Assembly: GCA_038254525.1 (NCBI GenBank)
Contig: JBBSGC010000001.1
Span: 1-61,946 of the forward strand
Length of the DNA: 61,946 nucleotides
Reading direction: 5' to 3'
Source: JBBSGC01 sp038254525
GTDB lineage: Bacteria; Actinomycetota; Actinomycetes; Propionibacteriales; Nocardioidaceae
In this document: in pieces, positions 32,419-40,751 of the stretch
Position numbering within the stretch: the stretch's first letter is position 1
Layout of the letters: every line of letters starts with the position of its first letter
Position numbers and translations under genes: made by a program
The notes under the pieces: model-generated
Told to the model about the DNA's origin: nothing
Databases searched by the model: none
The model's input: only the letters and a program-made list of their open reading frames with translations

Positions 32419-33942
32419 GTGTTCGACACCTTGCAGGACCGTCTCGCTGCGACCTTCAAGAGTCTGCGTGGCAAGGGACGGCTGTCCGAGGCAGACATCG
32501 ACGCGACGGCTCGCGAGATCCGGATTGCGCTGCTCGAGGCCGATGTCGCGTTGCCGGTCGTCAAGGACTTCATCGCGAAAGTGAAGGAGCGGGCCCGCGG
32601 CGCTGAGGTCAGCGCCGCGCTCAACCCGGCGCAGCAGGTCATCAAGATCGTCGACGAGGAGCTGGTCGCCATTCTGGGCGGCTCCACGCGCCGGCTGACC
32701 TTCGCCAAGCGTCCTCCGACGGTGATCATGCTGGCCGGCCTGCAGGGGTCGGGAAAGACGACCCTGGCCGGCAAGCTCGGCCGGTGGCTGAAGGAGCAGG
32801 GCAGCTCACCGATGCTGGTGGCCGCCGACCTGCAGCGGCCCAACGCCGTCACCCAGCTGCAGGTGGTCGGGCAGCAGGCTGGTGTGAAGGTGTACGCGCC
32901 CGAGCCGGGCAACGGCGTGGGCGACCCCGTCCGGGTGGCGCGCGACTCGGTCCAGGAGGCCCGCCGCACCCTGCACGACGTGGTCGTGGTCGACACCGCC
33001 GGCCGACTCGGCATCGACGCCACGCTGATGGCGCAGGCGGCCGACATCCGCGACGCTGTGCAGCCCGACGAGATCCTGTTCGTCGTTGACGCCATGGTGG
33101 GCCAGGACGCGGTGGTCACCGCCCAGGCGTTCCTCGACGGGGTCGGCTTCACCGGCGTGGTGCTGTCCAAGCTCGACGGGGACGCCCGCGGCGGAGCAGC
33201 GCTGTCGGTCGCCCAGATCACCGGCCGTCAGGTGATGTTCGCCTCCAACGGCGAGAAGCTCACTGACTTCGACGTCTTCCACCCCGACCGGATGGCCTCG
33301 CGCATCCTCGGCATGGGCGACATGCTGACGCTCATCGAGCAGGCCGAGAAGGCCTTCGACGCCGACCAGGCCGCGGCCGTCGCCGCCAAGCTGCAGGGCA
33401 GCGGCACCAGTTTCACTCTGGATGACTTCCTCGCGCAGATGCAGGCCGTACGCAAGATGGGGTCGCTGTCGAAGATCTTCGGGATGATTCCCGGGCTGGG
33501 CGACTTCAAGGAGCAGATCGCCTCGATCGACGACAAGGACATCGACCGGATCCAGGCGGTCATCTTGTCGATGACCCCCGCGGAACGCACCGATCCCAAG
33601 CTGATCGACGGTTCACGCCGGGCGCGGATCGCCAAGGGATCGGGGACCACGGTCTCGGAGGTCAACGGTCTGGTTGACCGGTTCTTCGAGGCGCGCAAGA
33701 TGATGACGCAGCTGGCGAACGGTGGCGGCATGCCGGGGATGCCCGGGCTGCCGGGGATGCCCGGGACGGGCAAGCGCGCCCGCGCCAAGCAGGCCCCCCA
33801 GAAGGGGCGCGCCAAGCGTGGCTCGGGCAACCCGGCCAAGCGAGCGATGGAGGAGAAGGCCGCTGCGGCCCGAGCCGCGGGCACGCCGGTGCCCGTTGAG
33901 GTGCCCTTCGAGCTGCCGAAGGATCTCAAGGACCTGCTGTAG
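32419..33942 (+). CDS. ffh: Signal recognition particle protein Ffh
   Basis: A 507-residue SRP54 GTPase that binds signal peptides and 4.5S RNA. N domain at the start, G domain with GLQGSGKTT (107-115), AADLQRPNAV, VVDTAGRLGID and SKLDGDARGG, then the Met-rich M domain (FLAQMQAVRKMGSL, MIPGLGDF, SRRARIAKGSGTTVSEVN). After the M domain come GMPGMPGLPGMPG and a Lys/Ala-rich tail. GTG 32419 follows CAGAGGTAACC. It pairs functionally with the adjacent ftsY. Confidence 0.97.
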   Translation: MFDTLQDRLAATFKSLRGKGRLSEADIDATAREIRIALLEADVALPVVKDFIAKVKERARGAEVSAALNPAQQVIKIVDEELVAILGGSTRRLTFAKRPPTVIMLAGLQGSGKTTLAGKLGRWLKEQGSSPMLVAADLQRPNAVTQLQVVGQQAGVKVYAPEPGNGVGDPVRVARDSVQEARRTLHDVVVVDTAGRLGIDATLMAQAADIRDAVQPDEILFVVDAMVGQDAVVTAQAFLDGVGFTGVVLSKLDGDARGGAALSVAQITGRQVMFASNGEKLTDFDVFHPDRMASRILGMGDMLTLIEQAEKAFDADQAAAVAAKLQGSGTSFTLDDFLAQMQAVRKMGSLSKIFGMIPGLGDFKEQIASIDDKDIDRIQAVILSMTPAERTDPKLIDGSRRARIAKGSGTTVSEVNGLVDRFFEARKMMTQLANGGGMPGMPGLPGMPGTGKRARAKQAPQKGRAKRGSGNPAKRAMEEKAAAARAAGTPVPVEVPFELPKDLKDLL

Positions 33943-33961
33943 ACGACGCGCCGCACCGGGT

Positions 33962-34014
33962 TGGCACAGGGGACCCCTACACCACTCCTATTGGTGTGGG
34001 GGACCCCTGTGCCA
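33962..34014. terminator. Large hairpin (23-nt arms) after ffh
   Basis: Left arm 33962-33984 and right arm 33992-34014 pair over 23 positions with one A-A mismatch and one U-G wobble; the loop is 7 nt (CTCCTAT). Each arm contains GGGGACCCC, itself a palindrome. It starts 19 bp after the ffh stop, so it may act as a strong rho-independent-like terminator, though no T-run follows. It may instead be a member of a dispersed repeat family. Confidence 0.55.
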
Positions 34015-34068
34015 GGTCGGGAATGGCGCAATCCTCCCCACGGGGCGCCCGCCGGTAGGTTCGTCGAC

Positions 34069-35157
34069 ATGGCCGAGCCGCTGCGCGTACGGGGGATGGT
34101 GCTGCCCGAGGGCGAGCACCGTGACCTGCTGGTCGTCGACGGGCGCATCAGCAACGCCGCAGCCGCCGACGCGACCGACATCTCGGCCGGGTTCGGCGGC
34201 TGCTGGATCGTCCCCGGCCTCGTCGACGCCCACTGCCACGTCGGGCTGGATGCCCACGGTGCCGTCGACGAAGCCACCCAGGAGATGCAGGCGCTTGCCG
34301 ACCGGGATGCTGGCGCGCTGCTCCTGCGCGACTGCGGCAGCGCCGCTGACACGCGATGGATCGATGACCGCCCGGACCTGCCGCGCATCATCCGCGCCGG
34401 TCGGCACCTGGCGCGTACCAAGCGCTACATCCGGGACTACGCGCACGAGATCGAGCCCGCCGAGCTACCCAGCTTCGTGGCTCGTGAGGCCGCGTACGGC
34501 GACGGCTGGGTCAAGGTTGTCGGCGACTGGATCGACCGCGACGTCGGCGACCTGGCGCCGTGCTGGCCGGCCGAGGCGATCCGGCTGGCGATCGACACCG
34601 CGCACGCGAACGGTGCCCGGGTCACGTCCCACGTGTTCGGCGAGGCCGCGCTGCCCGACCTGATCGGCGCGGGCATCGACTGCATCGAGCACGGCACCGG
34701 GCTCACCGAGGCGCTGGTCGATGCGATGGCGGCACAGGGCACCGCACTGGTGCCGACCGTCAAGCAGCTCGACAACTTCCCCGACTACGCGGACCAGGGT
34801 GAGCAGCGGTTCCCCGGCTACGCCAAGCACATGCGCCGACTGCACGCGCGGCGCCGCCAGACCATCGGGGCGGCTCACGAGGCGGGCGTGGCTATCTACG
34901 CCGGGACCGACGCCGGCGGCGTGCTCCCACACGGCCTGATCGCCGAGGAGGTGCTGGAGCTGTCGACCTACGGGTTGAGTGCCTTCGAGGCACTGGGCGC
35001 CGCGTCCTGGGAGGCCCGGCAGTGGCTCGGCGCCGACAGCCGGCTGGTCGAGGGCGCCGAAGCCAGCTTCTGTGTGTACGACGCCGACCCGCTCGCCGAC
35101 CTGCGCGTGCTGGCAGCGCCCCGCCGCGTGGTACTGCGCGGCCGGGTCGTGATCTGA
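34069..35157 (+). CDS. Amidohydrolase-family metal-dependent hydrolase
   Basis: A 362-residue amidohydrolase-superfamily protein. The metal-binding opening is GLVDAHCHVGL, later histidines lie in VTSHVFGEAAL and CIEHGTGL, and the catalytic Asp in YAGTDAGG; the C-terminal SFCVYDADPLADLRVL, RRVVLRGRVVI is the small beta domain. Relatives include imidazolonepropionase-like and prolidase-type enzymes, with substrate not predictable. ATG 34069 is used; the frame continues up into the hairpin but has no match there. Confidence 0.85.
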   Translation: MAEPLRVRGMVLPEGEHRDLLVVDGRISNAAAADATDISAGFGGCWIVPGLVDAHCHVGLDAHGAVDEATQEMQALADRDAGALLLRDCGSAADTRWIDDRPDLPRIIRAGRHLARTKRYIRDYAHEIEPAELPSFVAREAAYGDGWVKVVGDWIDRDVGDLAPCWPAEAIRLAIDTAHANGARVTSHVFGEAALPDLIGAGIDCIEHGTGLTEALVDAMAAQGTALVPTVKQLDNFPDYADQGEQRFPGYAKHMRRLHARRRQTIGAAHEAGVAIYAGTDAGGVLPHGLIAEEVLELSTYGLSAFEALGAASWEARQWLGADSRLVEGAEASFCVYDADPLADLRVLAAPRRVVLRGRVVI

Positions 35158-35167
35158 GCCGGTCTCG

Positions 35168-35214
35168 GGGCAGCCCGGTCGCAGGGCAGCCCGGTTTTAA
35201 GGGAGCCCGGCTCC
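35168..35214. repeat. Imperfect 16-bp direct repeat x3 between convergent genes
   Basis: GGGCAGCCCGGTCGCA, GGGCAGCCCGGTTTTA and a diverged third (AGGGAGCCCGGCTCC) run across the gap after the amidohydrolase and into the 3' end of the HIT-like gene, covering its stop codon. Confidence 0.7.
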
Positions 35215-35820
35215 GACCGCCTCGCCGCCTTCGGTGGCCATCGCCGAGGCGACCGTTCGGAGGTTTGTGGCGAGCAGCTCGTCGGGGATCGGCGGCAGCA
35301 GGTCATCCCACACCGCCAACATCGCCCCACGCATCTGCATCATGCCCAGCGGGCGGGCCAGGAACCAGACGTGGAAGTGCGACCCGCCGTCGCCCCAACG
35401 CGCCATGTGCACTCGCCCGATCCCGTCGATCCGACCGATGGCCCGCATCAGGCGTTGCATAACGGGGCCGAACGAGGTGCTGAGCGCCGGCGGCAGGTCT
35501 TCGGCGTCGTAGTGCGCGAGAGGCATCAGCACCGCCACGATCGGCAGGCCGGGGTTGCGTTCGGCGCCTCCGGCTCGCACGTGCCAGTCCGCGTCCCGCC
35601 AGATGACGTCGCGTTCCCGGTCCGCGCAGGCGAGGCAGGGACGACCGCTGGGCTCCCCGGCGCGCGGTGGCTCCGGCACGACCGGGTCGTCCAGCGACTG
35701 CATCGCGTAGTCGCCTTCGAACGGCCACAGCTCGTCATCGTGCAAGGACTGCACGCCGACGCGCTCGCCGTACGGCAGCCGCCGGTGGTAGGCGGAGACG
35801 GTCCGCGGATCAGAGGACAT
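35197..35820 (-). CDS. HIT-like superfamily protein
   Basis: A 207-residue protein with a Cys pair (CLACADRERDV) and the histidine-triad-like site GSHFHVWFLARPLG near residue 140. HIT proteins act on nucleotidyl phosphates (dinucleoside polyphosphates, AMP-lysine and similar), but this actinobacterial group has no assigned substrate and shows only two of the three histidines (HxHxW). ATG 35820 follows AAAGGTG. It faces away from rpsP, with 277 bp between them. Confidence 0.7.
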   Translation of the reverse strand: MSSDPRTVSAYHRRLPYGERVGVQSLHDDELWPFEGDYAMQSLDDPVVPEPPRAGEPSGRPCLACADRERDVIWRDADWHVRAGGAERNPGLPIVAVLMPLAHYDAEDLPPALSTSFGPVMQRLMRAIGRIDGIGRVHMARWGDGGSHFHVWFLARPLGMMQMRGAMLAVWDDLLPPIPDELLATNLRTVASAMATEGGEAVGAGLP

Positions 35821-35922
35821 CGGGACACCTTTGCGTACTCACCGCGAGTTGTCACCGGCCGGTGCAGAGCTCGCCAGCTGTGGAGTGAACGTTCGGCGAC
35901 CATCGGTGGCCGACGGCAGCGA

Positions 35923-35953
35923 TTGGAGTACGGCTGGTCGCGTCTGGCACAAT
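35923..35953 (+). promoter_or_regulatory. Weak candidate promoter before rpsP
   Basis: TTGGAG and CACAAT are separated by 19 bp, longer than ideal, about 145 bp before the rpsP start. The rest of the 35821-36097 gap shows nothing else I can name beyond a GAGGAGA ribosome site before rpsP and a directly repeated ATTGATCCAGAGC-like stretch near 36060-36080. Confidence 0.25.
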
Positions 35954-36097
35954 GACCGGTCGAGCCCGCTGCCACGTCGATCCCTCTCAACCGAGTGCCG
36001 CAGCGGCCCACCGAGTCGGCACCCCGCACCCCACGTGGTTCGCGCCGGCTCACCCGAGAGCATTGATCCAGAGCATTGATGAGGAGACACCACAACC

Positions 36098-36715
36098 GTG
36101 GCCGTCAAGATTCGCCTGAAGCGGATGGGCAAGATCCGCCAGCCCTACTACCGCATCGTCGTGGCCGACTCGCGCACCAAACGTGACGGTCGGGTCATCG
36201 AGGAGATTGGTAAGTACCACCCAAAGCTGGACCCCTCACTGATCGAGGTGGACTCCGAGCGCGCCTTGCACTGGTTGTCGGTCGGCGCGCAGCCCAGCGA
36301 GCCAGTGCGCGCGCTGCTGCGCAAGACCGGCGACTGGCAGAAGTACAAGGGCGAGCCGGCGCCTCCACCGCTGCTCGTGGCCGCTCCCAAGATGAGCAAG
36401 GACGAACGCTTCAACGAGGCGCTCAAGGAGGTCAGCGCCGAGCCGCGTACCGAGGCGGTCACGACCCGGACGCCGCGCAAGCGCACGGAGGCACCGGCCA
36501 CCCCGGCACCCGTCAATGAGACCGCGGCCACTGAGCCGCCGGCTGTCGAGTCGCCGGCTGACGAGTCGCCGGCTCCCGAGCCGCCGGCTCCCGAGCCGTC
36601 GACCGCCCAGCCAGCGGCCGCTGAGGTCCCTTCCGACGAGGCCCCGGCGGCGAAAGGCGCGCCCATCGCCGAGGTTGCGGGCGACACCGAGTCGGCCTCC
36701 GCGACCGAGGTCTGA
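36098..36715 (+). CDS. rpsP: 30S ribosomal protein S16 with long acidic tail
   Basis: A 205-residue S16; the core (residues 1-85: AVKIRLKRMGKIRQPYYRIVVADSR, RVIEEIGKYHP, DWQKY) is normal, but about 100 further residues are Pro/Ala/Glu-rich and disordered (repeats of SPADE/SPAPEPPAPEP). Such tails occur on actinobacterial S16 but this one is long. S16 is needed for 30S assembly. The GTG start has GAGGAGA upstream. It leads the rpsP-khpA-rimM-trmD operon. Confidence 0.95.
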   Translation: MAVKIRLKRMGKIRQPYYRIVVADSRTKRDGRVIEEIGKYHPKLDPSLIEVDSERALHWLSVGAQPSEPVRALLRKTGDWQKYKGEPAPPPLLVAAPKMSKDERFNEALKEVSAEPRTEAVTTRTPRKRTEAPATPAPVNETAATEPPAVESPADESPAPEPPAPEPSTAQPAAAEVPSDEAPAAKGAPIAEVAGDTESASATEV

Positions 36716-36720
36716 CCGCG

Positions 36721-36963
36721 GTGGTCGCCGAAGTGCTCGAGCACCTCGTCCGCGGAATCGTCGACCACCCCGACGACGTCAGCGTGCGTACCAAGTCGCT
36801 TCGACGTGGTGAGATGCTCGAGGTACGGGTCAACCCCGAGGACCTCGGGAAGGTGATCGGGCGCTCTGGGCGGACCGCAACGGCCATCCGGACAGTCGTC
36901 AACGCACTGGCCGGCAACGGGGGCGCCCGCATCGACTTCGTCGACGTGGCACAGCGACGCTAG
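36721..36963 (+). CDS. khpA: KH-domain RNA-binding protein (KhpA/YlqC type)
   Basis: An 80-residue single KH domain: GEMLEVRVNPEDLGKVIGRSGRTATAIRTVVNAL, with GxxG loop GRSG. It binds RNA, often as a heterodimer with a Jag/KhpB protein, and influences small RNAs or cell length. The position between rpsP and rimM is conserved. GTG start 5 bp after the rpsP stop. Confidence 0.93.
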   Translation: MVAEVLEHLVRGIVDHPDDVSVRTKSLRRGEMLEVRVNPEDLGKVIGRSGRTATAIRTVVNALAGNGGARIDFVDVAQRR

Positions 36964-36970
36964 CCCGGCC

Positions 36971-37525
36971 ATGGAGGTCGTCGTCGGACGCATCGGCCGG
37001 GCGCACGGGATCCGCGGTGAGGTGGGTGTCGAGATCCGCACCGATGAACCGCAGCGCCGCTTCCGCCCAGGCGCCGTGCTGCGCCCGGACCCGAGCAGTC
37101 GGCCGACGCTCACGGTGCGCGCCAGCCGGCCCCATGGGGAGCGACTGCTGATCGCCTTTCACGAGGTGCCCGACCGCACTTCCGCCGAGACGCTGCGCGG
37201 AGCAATGCTGCTCGTCGATGTCGACGAGGAGGAGTCGCCCGAGGACCCGGAGGAGTTCTACGACCGGCAGCTGGTCGGGCTCGTCGTGCGCCCCTCAGCG
37301 GGCGGCGTCCTCGGCGCACCGTCTGGTGAGGTGACCGAGGTGCTGCACCTGCCGGTCCAGGACGTCCTGCTCGTGCGTACGGTCGACGGGCGCGAGGCCA
37401 TGGTGCCGTTCGTGGCCGCGCTGGTCCCCGAGGTGGACGTAGCGGCCGGCCACGTCGTGGTGCGCGACCTGCCTGGTCTGTTGGAGCCACCGGAGTCCGA
37501 GCGACCGGAGTCCGGACAGCTGTGA
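36971..37525 (+). CDS. rimM: Ribosome maturation factor RimM
   Basis: A 184-residue 30S assembly factor. The N-domain begins VVVGRIGRAHGIRGEVGVEI, and the PRC-barrel domain begins EEFYDRQLVGLVV with VLHLPVQDVLLVRTVDGREAMVPFVAALVPEVD. RimM binds S19 and assists 16S processing. It ends in a 4-bp GTGA overlap with trmD. Confidence 0.95.
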   Translation: MEVVVGRIGRAHGIRGEVGVEIRTDEPQRRFRPGAVLRPDPSSRPTLTVRASRPHGERLLIAFHEVPDRTSAETLRGAMLLVDVDEEESPEDPEEFYDRQLVGLVVRPSAGGVLGAPSGEVTEVLHLPVQDVLLVRTVDGREAMVPFVAALVPEVDVAAGHVVVRDLPGLLEPPESERPESGQL

Positions 37526-38217
37526 GGATCGACGTCATCACGATCTTCCCCGACTACCTGGCGCCGTTGGAGCTGTCCCTGCCCGGTCGGGCACGGGGGT
37601 GGGGACTGCTCGAGGTGACGGTGCACGACCTGCGCGCCTGGACCCACGACCGGCACCGGACAGTCGACGACACCCCGTACGGCGGTGGCGCCGGCATGGT
37701 GATGCGGCCCGAGCCCTGGGGTGAGGCGCTGGACGCCCTGGTCCCGTTCGGGGAGACGCCGACGCTGGTTGTGCCCACCCCCGCCGGGCGGACGTTCACC
37801 CAATCCGATGCGCACCGGCTGGCGGCCCAGTCCTGGCTGGTCTTCGCCTGCGGACGCTACGAGGGGATCGATGCCCGGGTCGCCGAACATGCCGCGACCC
37901 GGATGCCGGTCGAGGAGATCTCCATCGGCGACTACGTGCTCAACGGCGGAGAGGTAGCGGCGCTGGTCGTCATCGAGGCCGTGGTGAGACTCCTGCCCGG
38001 CTTTCTCGGGAACCCTGAGTCACTGACCGAGGAGTCCTACGCCGAAGGTGCCGACGGGGGGCTGCTGGAGTACCCGGTCTACACCAAGCCGGCGTCGTGG
38101 CGTGGTCTGGACGTCCCGGCGGTGCTGCTGTCGGGCCATCATGGCAACGTCGCGCGGTGGCGCCGGGAGGCCGCGCTTCGCCGGACCCGGCAGCAGCGCC
38201 CCGACCTGCTCGGGTGA
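37522..38217 (+). CDS. trmD: tRNA (guanine(37)-N1)-methyltransferase
   Basis: A 231-residue SPOUT-class enzyme that methylates G37 next to the anticodon to prevent frameshifting. The trefoil-knot SAM site is CGRYEGIDARV followed by ISIGDYVLNGGEVAALVVIEAV; IDVITIFPDYLAPL and DDTPYGGGAGMVMRPEP are also typical. GTG 37522 overlaps the rimM stop. The next gene, rplS, lies after a 292-bp gap with repeats. Confidence 0.96.
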   Translation: MRIDVITIFPDYLAPLELSLPGRARGWGLLEVTVHDLRAWTHDRHRTVDDTPYGGGAGMVMRPEPWGEALDALVPFGETPTLVVPTPAGRTFTQSDAHRLAAQSWLVFACGRYEGIDARVAEHAATRMPVEEISIGDYVLNGGEVAALVVIEAVVRLLPGFLGNPESLTEESYAEGADGGLLEYPVYTKPASWRGLDVPAVLLSGHHGNVARWRREAALRRTRQQRPDLLG

Positions 38218-38233
38218 CCGCACGCCCGGCCTG

Positions 38234-38298
38234 CTGACCTGGCCCGCTGACCTGGCCCGCTGACCTGGCCCGCTGACCTGGCCCGCTGGCCTGGGCTG
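38234..38298. repeat. 13-bp tandem repeat x5 between trmD and rplS
   Basis: Four exact copies of CTGACCTGGCCCG plus one degenerate copy, followed by two copies of a 14-bp GGTGACCCTGACTT-like unit up to about 38330. The rest of the 38218-38509 gap is probably the rplS leader. Confidence 0.9.
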
Positions 38299-38509
38299 GT
38301 GACCCTGACTTGGTGACCCTGACCTGGTGGAGCCGCGCGATTTCTCGCCGGTCAGGCCGCTGTGGCAGACTGACCCGCTGGCGCTGTGTGCCCGGCTGCC
38401 TTCGTGCCGCCACCGTTCCCTGCCGCAGGGGAGGAACGCATACGCGCCGCCCCGTTCCGTAACCCCCGCACCGTGGGTGACCTGTGGCACCGGCGAGGAA
38501 GAGACGACC

Positions 38510-38872
38510 ATGGCCAACATCATCGATGACCTCGCCGCGCAGACCGCGCGGGACGACCTCCCGACCTTCCGCGCAGGCGACACGCTGAAGGTGTTCGTGC
38601 GCGTGATCGAGGGCAACCGCTCGCGCGTACAGCTGTTCCAGGGCGTCTGCATCCGGGTCCAAGGATCAGGCATCGGTCGGACCTTCACCGTCCGGAAGGT
38701 GTCCTTCGGCGTCGGTGTGGAGCGCACGTTCCCGCTCCACACCCCGATCATCGACAGGGTGGAGGTCGCAACCCGCGGGGATGTGCGCCGGGCGAAGCTC
38801 TACTACCTGCGCAACCTGCGGGGGAAAGCCGCCAAGATCAAGGAGAAGCGCGAGACCATCCCGGCCAAGTGA
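38510..38872 (+). CDS. rplS: 50S ribosomal protein L19
   Basis: A 120-residue L19 at the 30S/50S interface: FRAGDTLKVFVRVIEGNRSRVQLFQGVCI, GIGRTFTVRKVSFGVGVERTFPLHTP and AKLYYLRNLRGKAAKIKEK are textbook. The start ATG 38510 follows GCGAGGAAGAG. Confidence 0.97.
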   Translation: MANIIDDLAAQTARDDLPTFRAGDTLKVFVRVIEGNRSRVQLFQGVCIRVQGSGIGRTFTVRKVSFGVGVERTFPLHTPIIDRVEVATRGDVRRAKLYYLRNLRGKAAKIKEKRETIPAK

Positions 38873-38895
38873 GCCGTGCGGGTTAGGCTCGCCGG

Positions 38896-39789
38896 GTGAA
38901 GAGCGACGACGAGATCGACCGCGGTGCGGGCACTGGAGCCGCACCGCGGTCCTCTGTTCCGGCGTCTTCTGTTCCGGCGTCTTCTGTTCCGGCGTCGTCT
39001 GTTCCGGGGTCGTCTGTTCCGGGGATGGATGCCGCGAGTGCTCCGGCTCCCGCGCCAGCGGACCTCTCGGCATCAGCCGGAGGGTCGGCGGCCACACCTC
39101 CCGGTGCCACCCGCAGGGTGGCGAAGCGCGGCAAGAAACCGCTGCCGGCGTGGCAGGAGCTCATCCTGCTGCTGGTGACCGCGTTCGTACTCGCGCTGGT
39201 CGTCAAGACCTTCTTCCTCCAGGCCTTCTACATCCCGTCGAAGTCCATGGAGCCGACGCTGATGGTCAACGACAAGATCCTCGTCGAGAAGGTGTCCTAC
39301 TGGAACGGTGACATCCATCGCGGTGACATCGTCGTCTTCGGCGACCCCGGTGGCTGGCTGACCGCACAGGAGCAGTCGCCGCCGCACAACGGGGTGCAGC
39401 GTGCGCTGGAAGCCATCGGCCTGTACCCGAGCGGTGGTCACCTGGTGAAGCGGGTGATCGGCATCGGCGGCGACGAGGTCCGCTGCTGCGACGCGAAGGG
39501 CCGGGTCGTCGTCAACGGCGTACACCTCGACGAGTCCTACCTGCCGAAGACCGCAGCCAACCAGGGGCACTACGACGTCACGGTGCCGGACGGGTCCCTG
39601 TGGGTGCTGGGTGACAACCGCAGCGACTCCGAGGACTCGCACGCACACACCGGCGGTCCCGGTGGTGGGTTCGTCCCTGCCGACGACGTGGTCGGCAAGG
39701 TGTGGGCGATCGTCTGGCCGGCCTCTCGGATGCAGCTCATCGAGCGACCCGCCGTCTACAACGACCCCGCGCTCGACGGCGGTTCGTAG
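38896..39789 (+). CDS. lepB: Type I signal peptidase (first copy)
   Basis: A 297-residue S26 membrane protease removing signal peptides. After a Ser/Val/Pro/Ala N-terminal tail of about 75 residues built from a 15-bp repeat comes one membrane helix (ELILLLVTAFVLALVVKTFF). The catalytic Ser117 is in PSKSMEPTL and Lys185 in LVKRVIGIGGDE; GDNRSDSEDSH is the last box. The active site faces outward. The next gene is a second copy overlapping by one base. Confidence 0.95.
   Translation: MKSDDEIDRGAGTGAAPRSSVPASSVPASSVPASSVPGSSVPGMDAASAPAPAPADLSASAGGSAATPPGATRRVAKRGKKPLPAWQELILLLVTAFVLALVVKTFFLQAFYIPSKSMEPTLMVNDKILVEKVSYWNGDIHRGDIVVFGDPGGWLTAQEQSPPHNGVQRALEAIGLYPSGGHLVKRVIGIGGDEVRCCDAKGRVVVNGVHLDESYLPKTAANQGHYDVTVPDGSLWVLGDNRSDSEDSHAHTGGPGGGFVPADDVVGKVWAIVWPASRMQLIERPAVYNDPALDGGS
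38953..39027 (+). repeat. 15-bp tandem repeat x5 in the signal peptidase N-terminus
   Basis: Five copies of TCTGTTCCGGCGTCT (last two with GGGG) encode Ser-Ser-Val-Pro-Ala/Gly pentapeptides in the cytosolic tail. Confidence 0.9.
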
Positions 39790-40661
39790 TGGCGCGGCGG
39801 AGCAGAGGCGCCGCCGACGAGACCGAGGGTCCGAAGGGCCACCCTGCCCGACCGGCTCCTGAGTACGCCGCGGGTGTCGAACCTGCCGACTCCGACGGCG
39901 TGGAACGCCCGACCGCCGGACCGGGCAGCTGGTTCGACGACCTCGGCGCCGAGCCCCGGCCCGGGGCCAGCCGCTTCGTGCGCGACGGGGCGGTGATCAT
40001 CGCCATAGCGCTGGTCGCGTCGGCACTCCTGCGCGGCTTCGTGATCCAGGCATTCACGGTGCCCACCGGGTCGATGCGCGACACCATCTCGCTCAACCAG
40101 CGGATCGCGGTCGAGAAGTTCGGCAGCGTGCAGCGGGGTCAGGTGGTCGTGTTCGAGGATCCCGGCGACTGGATCACCCCAGGGGAGCAGGACGCAGGGC
40201 AGCCCGGCGCCGCTCGGCGGGCCCTGGAGTGGATGGGACTCCTCCCATCGTCGGCCGACAACCACCTGGTCAAGCGCGTCATCGGGATGCCCGGCGACGA
40301 GGTGGCCTGCTGCGACCGTCGCGGTCGCGTCACGGTCAACGGGTCTCCGCTGGACGAGTCGGCCTACCTGTTCCCCGGTGACCGCCCGTCGGAGTACCGC
40401 TTCGATGTGGTCGTGCCGGCCGGGACCATGTGGGTGATGGGCGATCACCGTTCTCGTTCCGGTGACTCCCGCTGCCACCTGTCCGACGACACCGCCTTCG
40501 TGCCGCTCGACCTCGTCACCGGCCGCGTGGTGGCCGTCGTCTGGCCGCTTGACCAGATGCACGCGCTCGGCATCCCGGACACCTTCGACGCCGTGCCCCG
40601 CGCGGGTCCCGCGCCGACCAAGCCGGTGGTCAAGACGATCAGCGACTGCGGGACCGGGTGA
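39789..40661 (+). CDS. lepB: Type I signal peptidase (second copy)
   Basis: A 290-residue paralogue: membrane helix VIIAIALVASALLRGFVIQAF, catalytic Ser95 in PTGSMRDTI, Lys162 in LVKRVIGMPGDEV, and GDHRSRSGDSR in place of the usual GDNR box. GTG 39789 shares a base with the previous stop. Its N-terminal tail is acidic and unlike that of copy one. Tandem signal peptidases are common in Streptomyces-like genomes and divide substrates. Confidence 0.93.
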   Translation: MARRSRGAADETEGPKGHPARPAPEYAAGVEPADSDGVERPTAGPGSWFDDLGAEPRPGASRFVRDGAVIIAIALVASALLRGFVIQAFTVPTGSMRDTISLNQRIAVEKFGSVQRGQVVVFEDPGDWITPGEQDAGQPGAARRALEWMGLLPSSADNHLVKRVIGMPGDEVACCDRRGRVTVNGSPLDESAYLFPGDRPSEYRFDVVVPAGTMWVMGDHRSRSGDSRCHLSDDTAFVPLDLVTGRVVAVVWPLDQMHALGIPDTFDAVPRAGPAPTKPVVKTISDCGTG

Positions 40662-40751
40662 CCGGCGCGCAAGGATAGCCAGCTCGCGCCACGTGTCCCA
40701 AGCGAGCGACGGGCCGTCGATCGGGCGTGCGGTCAACTACAGTCGGGTGCC

